Shown here: positions 56,249 through 64,000 of the stretch, in pieces
Numbering within the stretch: position 1 is the first letter of the stretch
Layout of the letters: each line of letters begins with the position of its first letter
Origin: Humulus lupulus
Taxonomy: Eukaryota > Streptophyta > Magnoliopsida > Rosales > Cannabaceae
Direction of reading: 5' to 3'
Length of the DNA: 64,000 nucleotides
Assembly (NCBI RefSeq): GCF_963169125.1
Contig: NC_084800.1
Location: forward strand, 147,742,397-147,806,396
Notes under the pieces: model-generated
What the model was told of the DNA's origin: nothing
The model's input: the letters and a program-made list of their open reading frames with translations, nothing else
The model's database searches: none
Position numbers and translations under genes: made by a program

Positions 56249-57440
56249 TTAAATTGACTTGCATCGGATGGACATGAAGAAAGTAAATTTCATCATCAAC
56301 TTAGACTGATGACGATGGAACATTGCTTGGAGTTAATTATTTAACCATCTCCTCTAAAACTACTTTGCTACGCAGTTTGAAGTTTTGGACATAGTCATTT
56401 TTCATAAAAGTAGCATTCGTAGAAGTAAACACTTTCTTTTCTTAATGACTATAGAAAAGTCCACCAATAGTACCTTTAGGATAGCCAACAAACATGGAAA
56501 CTTCAGTTCGTGGTTCTTGCTTTCCCTTCTTTTTCCTCAGGACGTGGGCAGGACAACCCCAGATTCTATAGTGGCGTAAACTAGGTTCACGACCATTCCA
56601 GAGTTCTAAGGGTGTTTTGGGGATTGATTTATACGGAACGACATTGAGAATGCCATTCGCGGTTTCAATTTCATGACCCCAAAATGAAGTTGGTAGACTT
56701 GAGTAACAAAACATTCATTTAACAATTTCTAGTAAAGTTCTGTTTCGGCGTTCCGCTACACCATTTTGTTGCGGAGTACCTGAGCCAGTAAGTCATGAAA
56801 AAATCCCAAGTTTAGTTAAATGATCTTGGAACTGCATATCCAAACATTCTCTACCCCTATCAGATCGCAAGATCTTTAATATTTTACCTAATTGGTTCCG
56901 AGCCATTGCTAGGAATTCCTGAAACTTTGAAAATGTTTCTGATTTCATATGCATTAGGTAAAGACATGACTATCTAGAGTAATCATCAATGACTGTGATG
57001 AATTACTCAAAACCACCCATGGCTTGTACATTAAAAGGTCACAAGCATTTGAATGCACAAGTCCAAGTTGTTCTTTGGCCCTATCACCCTTTGCAGAGAA
57101 TGGACGCTTGGTCTGTTTGCCTTCTAGATAAGATTCACAGATAGGTAATTCACCTAAGGTGAGTTCCCCCAAAAGGCCCGTCCTTTGTAAGTCTTTGAAT
57201 CCTATCATAGCCAATGTGACTTAGTCTCAAGTGCCATAAATACATCATATTATCGTTATCGGTCTTTTGACGTTTATTGGTCCTAGGTTTTGCTACTTTG
57301 AATAAATCAGTGTTAAGAGTGAGGGGTTCATTAGGTCGTAGAATATAAAGCCCATTTTCCAAACATGCAATACACAATTGTGATCCATTGAAGGAAATAG
57401 AACTTGTGAAAGTCATAAGAAATTGTTCTAATTGCAACAT
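56249..57440 (-). pseudogene. C1 integrase
   Basis: The minus strand begins with the pre-integrase segment (NMMYLWHLRLSHIGYDRI, near 57220), then ICESYLEGKQTKRPFSAKG of the zinc-binding domain, a catalytic core broken by frameshifts (56715-56950), and the C-terminal part LPTSFWGHEIETANGILN, PLELWNGREPSLRHYRIWG, VSMFVGYPKGTIGGLF (56442-56714). Stops and shifts are frequent. Confidence 0.85.
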
Positions 57441-58327
57441 GGAAAATGAAATTAAATTTCTACTAAAATCCAGAATAAAAAATGCATCTTTTAAATTAAG
57501 TATTTATTTCCAAACTTCAGACGAGCTCTACTTCTACTCCCAACTCTAAGCTTTAATCTGCCTTCGTCCACTTCCTCCCATGATTCAAGAAGTTGTAAAG
57601 AGTTTCAAACATGGTTAGTAGATCCAGAATCAATAATCCAAATGAATTTATCATTCTCTAAAATACATGTTTCTAAGATAAATGAACTATAATCATTACC
57701 TTTGTTTTTCGCTGCTAGAAACTTGGGGCAATCCAGTTTCCAATGTCCCTTCTCTTTTTAGCGAAAATACTTGTCTTTAACTTTCTTGTTTTTCTTGTTT
57801 ATCCCCTTAGGCGTTTGTGTATTTGATTGTGCACTCGTCTTTGTAGCCTTTTCAGGCTTGGGGTTGTTGTTATGTCCATCTTTCCTCTTGTTTCCAGCTT
57901 TGGAAGACAAAGTTGGGTTAGCTTCAACCTTAGCTGGATCAGCAGCAACATCAATAATGTTATTTTCTCCTCCCTCACTAGGTCCACCCATGATAGACTC
58001 AATAATGTGAAGCTCGTTCATGAGCTACATCAGATCATAGTTGTGTTGATCATGAACGTGCAGACACGGTGCCATTCAAGAATTTACTGTGCCATCATGA
58101 ACGTGCAGAGACGATGCTTTCCAAGAATTTTTGGTGCCATCTCGAGCATTGACAGTGCCATCACAAATGTGCAGACACAGTGCTCGTTCTGGGGATTCCT
58201 CAGTGATGACGAATTCAGAGTTGTCACCAATCCACTCTATGTTGATATTCTGTTTCCATTTAAGGAAGTTCTCTCCAGTGAGTTTCTCCATTGAAAGTTG
58301 AGAAAGGATGGGAGTAGACACAACCAT
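57441..58327 (-). pseudogene. C1 Gag and protease
   Basis: ATG 58327 opens gag: STPILSQLSMEKLTGENFLK, WKQNINI. It is interrupted near 58076, resumes as MNELHIIESIMGGPSEGGEN (58021), and has a lysine-rich stretch and a zinc knuckle whose first Cys residues are lost (REGHWKLDCPKF, near 57740). The protease motif WIIDSGSTNHV lies near 57600-57640 and is followed by TGA. A repeated piece around CATCATGAACGTGCAGAGAC (58092-58111) appears about three times between 58020 and 58180 and adds to the damage. Confidence 0.82.
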
Positions 58328-59418
58328 ACTTAAAACTACAATTTATCAATAAAATAGAAATCAAACACCTTTACTCAATAAAACTCCTATTCACACAGAT
58401 TTCAAGAAATAGCACAACATATACAAAAATATGTAAGATATGAAAAAAATACCAAAATAATCATATCTCTTTTTCTTTAGGTTTTTAACAAATCTATGAT
58501 ATCCTTGTCCTGGTTGGCGAGAGTCAAAAATACCAGTAATTAAATAAAGTTGTAAACTTATTTAATAATGGACACCATTATTAGCAACCTACTATTCGAT
58601 CAAAATAAGAAAACAAAATATCTTATTTTATGAGCTAAACCCACGGTTTCGATAATCAATAGATTTAGCCATAGTACTCACTGTAGGGGTGAGTCTAGTA
58701 GAATTTGATCTAAAATTATCTATCCTTTGAAATTTAATCTTGTCAAAATAACTAATGAACACCTTCTGTAGGGGGACGAATCAAAGCGTCTCCAGGCCCC
58801 ATTATGTTATTGACTTTGTTAAACTAACAGTGGAGATCGAATATAATTCTTAAAATAAGCTCATTATAAAATTAAAAATAGTATTTTTGTTATTATCATA
58901 AATTAATGACTGGTTCACCAAAAAATTGTAAGATTAGAATTTTTAAAACCGAAGTCATAATTTCTTATTAATTCTAAAGTATCACATTGAAACAAATTCA
59001 ATTAATTTTGAATTAATTTGTTGCTAATCAATATTTAGGTTTAACTAATATATTGAACCTATACAATTAAGTCCAACTCAAGTAAATGGGCCATAACAAT
59101 TGGGCTTGTATGGAGGAGGGTTGGGTCCAGTATGTCGTTCCCACTACAAAAGCCCCCAATCTTCCATACAAGGTCCAAAAGACAGGAATTTAAACCTTCA
59201 TTTTATTAATTGTTAATAATTGATTAGGCCCACTATAGTCATGCAAAGGAAATGGGCCTTCTCAAGTGGAATCACCCACAAGAGAGGAATTTAAACTTTA
59301 CATTTTCTAATGGGCCCAAATAATACTTATCATTTTATGAATATTTTATTTGGCTAAATCCATATATTTAACAAACATAAGCCCAATTGCAAAAATACCA
59401 CATATAGTGCACACAGAC
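58328..59418 (-). mobile_element. C1 leader
   Basis: About 1.1 kb, AT-rich, no coding frame. It contains a hairpin (59109-59168) with stem TATGGA/TCCATA and inner GGTTGGG/CCCAATC, holding the CGTTCCCACTAC core shared with M1. Two more G-rich motifs beginning CTGTAGGGG lie near 58682 and 58769. The primer-binding site is not visible, probably lost. Confidence 0.65.
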
Positions 59419-61191
59419 ATGTTATAATTGGATGGGCCTTGAACATGTTTCTAAAATTAATCTAATATTAAACAAATTAATATGAGATAACCTTGAACAT
59501 GTTTCTAAAATATAATTCAAAGAGAAATAATGATACACTTACATTATACACAGTGGAATAATAGAGTCATTCCTTCAATTTCTCTAACCCTTATATCCTT
59601 TCTGCCGTAGAGTATTACCAAGAAACTGAACCGATCTTCAATTCTCAACACATAAGATAGATACAGAGAGAAGAAGAGAGAAGAACAATAAGGCTTAGAA
59701 AAAGGACTTATGTTTAGAGAGAATCTAAAACCTATCAAAAACAAGTGTCTGTCATCTCTTTTCAACTCTCACGTAACATTCCTTTTATAGACTCATTTAG
59801 GTAATTTATTTAATTAAAAAAATCAATAAAATAATAGCCAATAATCAGCCCTAGGTCGAAATTATCGTGGGATTTAGGCCCGTGAAATTTCACATTTGAT
59901 TATAAGCCCATTTGACTTAAAATCAAGGCCTGTATTATTTTCTATTGATTGAATTAATTGAATAATTATTTAAATCCTTTATCAAATTAATTATTTATAA
60001 TTTGAACATTGATTTAAACTTATTTATTAATTTAGATACCAATTTATCATAATTAATAAATCTGCCCTAATTTCTCTTTTTTCTCAAAATTACATAACTC
60101 TGTGAAACAATCCAAAATTGACCTCATAAACTTTGATAATTCTAATTGATAATTAAATCAATTAATTGAGACTATCTAGATGATATTATCCAAGGTATAG
60201 TGGGGACCATGGGCCTATGAAATCAAGCTCCAATAAGTTATCATAAATCTAACAAATAAATTTTCTACTCTTGACTCCACTAAAGACTCAGAATTTCACT
60301 CTTGAATTCATAGAATGCTCTATAAAAAATAAAGATACGCTATTAATTATCCATTTTTACAACCATAATTGTCACTCAATCCTCTATAGATAGTCTACAA
60401 TAAGATGGGACTAAAATACCATTTTACCCCTCATTGTATTTTATCCTTAAAACACTTAGTTCCTTGTAAATGATATTTCAGTAAACTAATATTACTTACT
60501 CAAATGAGATCTCTATCATTTAACACCTTGACCAAACTAAAAGGAAACAATCATTTCACTTCTTCATCGGAAGCTATAGATGTTCATATATATGATTAAC
60601 ACGCCCACTCAATTATACTATCGAGTTCCCAAGATGTAAGTATGGGCTAGTCCGTAGGGTAAGCTGGTAACAAACAAGTCAAAGAACTCAAATAATACAA
60701 TCAGTTAGAATACTAACCACTTAGAATTGAGATTGAATTGACCTATGGTCAACTATATGGTGTGACTAGAATAGATAATCACGGTATGTTTACTTATCCT
60801 ATCAACTGTCAATATTGGTCCTGTTCGATGTAACAAATACATCTGATCTTATCTACTTTTCTAATGTTCTGGAAAGAACATAACATTACAATGTGTATGT
60901 AGATCATATCGTAGATTGGAAAATTAGTGTAAATCCCGTGCACTGACTAATCTTAGGACTAACTTATTTTGAACATATAATCATATTTATATTCCACTAT
61001 GATTTCGTCTCTATAAATACGATTAGCTATATGCTTGAGATTTAATATAAGTTTATATTAAACAAATAATCTTGAAAAAAAAAACGTGTGAGCCATGTGA
61101 TTGACCAAGTGAAAAAATGATTTCTATTCTTTTATTGATAATAAATGATATAACAAAGAAATTGGGTTTTAATTAGGGCTAAAACCTAACA
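59419..61191 (-). mobile_element. C1 5' LTR
   Basis: It matches the split 3' LTR from about 59470 to 61191 (TGTTAGG start on the minus strand). The inner end is rearranged: a CTTGAACATGTTTCTAAAAT segment is duplicated (59449 and 59492), and the expected TGTTAGGAAACTTATAC end is missing, so the boundary at 59419 is approximate. Confidence 0.85.
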
Positions 61192-61508
61192 CTGGCCCTC
61201 CCTCAAAGGTCAAAGGGTGTTGCATCGTGAACCACTCATATAATGGTTCCCATTTGTTCGATACTTCTGGTTGTTTCTATACAACTTGTTACTAGGGCAG
61301 CGAGTGGTACTACTGGCATAGTGTTTCCTAGTTGAACCTACTGTTGTCTCAATTGATGAATTTCTTCTTCTTGTCTCTGCAGTTTGGCTTTCCTTTTGGC
61401 CAACATCTGTTGCCAGTTGTTAGGAGCTGGCGGAGGGTCCTGACCCTGGTTATCATCTCTAGCCCGAATTTTAGCACTGACTTGTCAGTTTGATCGCCTC
61501 GGAGGCAT
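61192..61508 (-). pseudogene. E1 gag N-terminus
   Basis: ATG 61508, MPPRRSN then TGA, followed by SAKIRARDDNQGQDPP, NNWQQMLAKRKAKLQRQEEE and HQLRQQ, then a stop. Near 61200 the minus strand reads MQHPLTFEGG, the usual gag TF-G motif, and is cut by C1. The frame continues at 12590. The stops are single-base. Confidence 0.8.
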
Positions 61509-61867
61509 AACTATCCAAGTATAATTGTAATCCACGACTCGGCTTATCAGATAATGATAACAAGTTCCAAAATCTGCCCCACAGTTCACAATCGAGGAAC
61601 TTAACAACATTCACAAACATCATGCTACTTGACATAACAAGCATGCATTCTCATATTCACCTAGCAGTCAAGGACCAAGCCCTATCAGTATAGCTCAGGC
61701 TCCCTAATCAAGCATTCAGATAAGGCATATATATTTCATTTGAATAATTAAGCACATAATCATATCATTAGTTTCCACACCCTGAGTCAAGCTTATCTTT
61801 TGCGATGAGTGTACATGCCCAGCCAATCTTAAGAAACTAATAAACCTTGGTAGCTTTGATACCAAGT
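61509..61867 (-). promoter_or_regulatory. E1 leader and primer-binding site
   Basis: The minus strand has ACTTGGTATCAAAGCTACC (61849-61867) directly after the LTR, an initiator-Met-type primer site with one change (TCAAAGC for TCAGAGC). The remaining 340 bases to the gag ATG are non-coding and similar to 7007-7246. Confidence 0.8.
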
Positions 61868-63588
61868 TGTAACACCCTAAATAAATAGTCAGACCCTTAC
61901 ACTGTGTGTTAAAAATAGTGCTTAACTCGTTAAGCGAGTAATTTGGACATAAAAGTGTAATTAAGGTTAAACCACACTTTAAGTATCGAACATTTTGGTC
62001 ATAGGTTGGACTTTTTAATTAAAAGGTTAAGTAATTACAGGGGATCCCAAAAGTATCTAATAAAATACAAGTTTATAATAAATACAGACATAGCCGACCT
62101 AAGTTGCAAAATTTCAACGAAAGTCTCATGTTCCCCAAAATATCTCGACCATGGAGGCCGAGTAGGGTGAGTATGTACACGCTGGCCCTACAACTCTCCA
62201 ACTCATGGCTGGTCCAGCTTGCCTTTGCCCTTACCTGCACCACGAAGCATCCGTGAGCCAAGGCCCAGCAAGAAATCCCAAACAATACAAACAGATATAT
62301 AGAAAATCATTAACATGTATTGCATATTCTATAATCAAAGTTGGTTCACATAGATTTTCTAAACAACATACATCTCATGCCGAATAGATGGACATTCCAT
62401 CTTCGTAATGGCCCTGCAACTATCGCGGATTTCGTATCCACATTATGGCCCCACCACTATGGCATACATTACACATGTAATGTCGTTAACGGTATCACGA
62501 CCAAGAAATTAGTACCAACAAGTATATCAACATAAATTCAAACACAACAAATATTCAACTATACATTGTTTCATGACACGATCATTCATGTCCCCTATCA
62601 TTTGGGCACATTCCCTACACATGGTGCCAGAGATAATTTTCTTACCTCAAGTCCTCTGCGATAGGGTAAGGCAACAACGATCACGATCCTTTCCTTTACG
62701 AGCCTTGTCGTACCCCTAGTTACAACATATTAACGAATATCCATAAGAGAACTAAAACAATTAAAAGCTTCAAGATTGAATCCTAGCCTCCGAGACCTTG
62801 AATTCTACTAAACCGAGTAGTGGAATCCTTCCCGAGCGCTTACATTTGAGTTCCCGTACTCAAAAACCCCTTTTTGTCCAACTTTTCCAATTAGAGCCCT
62901 GGCCCGCCCTAAAAGGTCGCAGCAGGACTCTACATTGAGAGCTGCCCCCAAGCTAACTCTCTGGACATGTGCTACAGCACAGCCCACCTAGTGTTGCGAC
63001 ACTAAGGCTATTCAGACATCCTCCCTAGCCTCCGAGTTCATGCAGGCCGCGGTGCAACCCCGCAAACCCAGAATTTCCAACATTTTCTCTGAACATAAAC
63101 TCCATGAATTCACCCCAAATTACAAATAAACCCAAAATTGAACCCCAAAACATCACTAATACCCCCTAAGCATCAAAGTAAACCCATCAACTTCATGAAA
63201 ACTCAAATAAATAGTTCAATCCCACCCTTCAGTTTAAACTCAACGAAAACCATAACAAAATTTCACCTAAACAAGAGTACGATTCCATACCTCAACTGTG
63301 AATTCATGACCCTGAGCTACTTCTAATCCCATTCCTAGCTTCAACCTTCAATTCACAGCTTTGATTCTCTTCAAAATTCAGAAACGAGAGAGAGAGAGAG
63401 AGAGTTAAGCTGCTGAGTTTTGTTTCCCTTAGCTTCTGAGGGGTTCCAAGGCTAAGTCTATCTCCGTTGACACAAAAAGACCGAAATGTCCCTAACATTT
63501 ACTTTGTTCTTTAAAGCCCGCAAGGGCAATATCGTCATTTGCCACATTTTCCCACTAAACCTCAAATTCCACTGAAGATTTTGATGGG
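61868..63588 (-). mobile_element. E1 5' LTR, truncated
   Basis: A family-B-type LTR on the minus strand; it ends (plus TGTAACACCC) at 61868. It has the reverse of the conserved block GCATCCGTGAGCCAAGGCCC (62248-62267) with donor-like CTTACCTGC (62231), further CTTACCTC (62641) and CATACCTC (63288), and a GA repeat at 63388-63406. Its 5' end should be TGTAACG-like, but homology stops near 63588 where unrelated sequence begins. Confidence 0.78.
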
Positions 63589-64000
63589 TGTTGTATGTCG
63601 TATCAAATTTAATGATATTTTTTTTATTCACTTATATCAGCTACTTCAATATAGCGGTAAATAAGGGTTGAACCCACGAGGACTATGATCCAATTATTAT
63701 TCAAAATAAGAACTAAATTGAAATTAGAAAGGGCTTTTAGTTTAAAAAAATGAAAACTTAAAATTAATTAAATATCAAAGATTAAATAACTAAGGATATA
63801 ACGATATTAAAGAAACAGTCAAGAATTACTCTTGACCTTTGACAATCAATCTATGAACAATGACGAATAATATTCTCTATTCCCAATTAAACTATTAGCC
63901 CCATAGATAACACTTAAGCAGTCAAACTCAATTAAAGCTAAGCGCTCTTAATTAACCCTTTTTACCCAGCAATGAGCCCATTAAGCATGCGATCTATTTA
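63589..64000. other. Unassigned sequence, possibly another LTR element
   Basis: AT-rich and non-coding. It begins TGTTGTATGTCG directly after the broken E1 LTR, so it may be the terminus of a further element extending past the window. A motif GGGTTGAACCCACGAGGAC lies at 63665-63683, of a kind often seen in plant LTR-element leaders. No frame or RNA gene seen. Confidence 0.35.

Larger units (their letters stand above)
12591..61191 (-). mobile_element. C1: Ty1/copia retrotransposon, interrupted, TSD CTGGC
   Basis: Minus-strand copia element whose ends are 48.6 kb apart because of later insertions. CTGGC at 12586-12590 and 61192-61196 is the target duplication, and the E1 gag frame continues across it. 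Order on the minus strand: 5' LTR (to 61191), leader, gag, protease, integrase, RT, RNase H, polypurine tract, 3' LTR (26057 to 12591). Integrase before RT is the copia order. Inserted within it are S3 (3' LTR) and G1 (RT). Every domain has stops or frameshifts, so it is inactive. Confidence 0.93.

Noticed and set aside
63589..64000. Possible start of a host region at the right edge
   Set aside because: No coding frame, and the TG start next to a broken LTR suggests another repeat.

Overview
The window is a block of nested plant LTR retrotransposons. I found no host gene, rRNA, tRNA or CRISPR array. The element classes fit a large, repeat-rich flowering plant genome: Ty3/gypsy chromoviruses with an initiator-Met-type primer site, Tat-type Ty3/gypsy elements with a second RNase H and an antisense gene, and Ty1/copia. 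The species cannot be named from this sequence alone.

Layout, outermost to innermost. E1 is a decayed minus-strand Ty3/gypsy element: partial LTR at 5604-7006, a related LTR at 7263-~8870, an RT/RNase H scrap at 8880-9229, gag/RT scraps at 11643-12590, gag start at 61192-61508, primer site and 5' LTR at 61850-63588. At the left edge a chromovirus, A1 (1089-5603), sits in the E1 LTR; A1 carries solo LTR S1 (1106-3346) and the end of another LTR (1-1088). Solo LTR S2 (9230-11642) sits in E1 RT. A minus-strand copia element, C1 (12591-61191), sits in E1 gag.

C1 is hit twice. Its 3' LTR holds solo LTR S3 (13251-24872), which holds the gag-only Tat-type element T0 (15363-24726), whose 5' LTR holds the non-coding element T1 (15550-20490). 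The C1 RT holds the Tat-type element G1 (27453-55917), whose 5' LTR holds the minus-strand chromovirus M1 (27718-44936), which holds N1 (31012-40086). Both chains are five elements deep. Six insertions have exact 5-bp target duplications (S1 AGATA, S2 TTATC, C1 CTGGC, S3 TATTT, T0 TCACA, N1 TTATA); two more match at 4 of 5 bases (G1, T1). Interrupted domains and LTRs continue across the nested inserts.

Most pol domains are present but broken, largely by CGA-to-TGA and TGG-to-TAG changes typical of methylated, silenced repeats. The best-preserved reading frames are T0 gag (401 aa), M1 RT (YxDD changed to YxDN), G1 gag and integrase, and a three-exon antisense gene in G1.

Points that stand out: a probable spliced open reading frame between the primer site and gag of M1; four 5'-splice-donor-like sites in conserved order and spacing in every family-B LTR; palindrome arrays of unrelated sequence inside the LTRs of four families; a similar leader hairpin in a copia and a gypsy element; and two non-autonomous elements (N1, T1) whose LTR pairs look about 98% alike although their interiors code for nothing intact.
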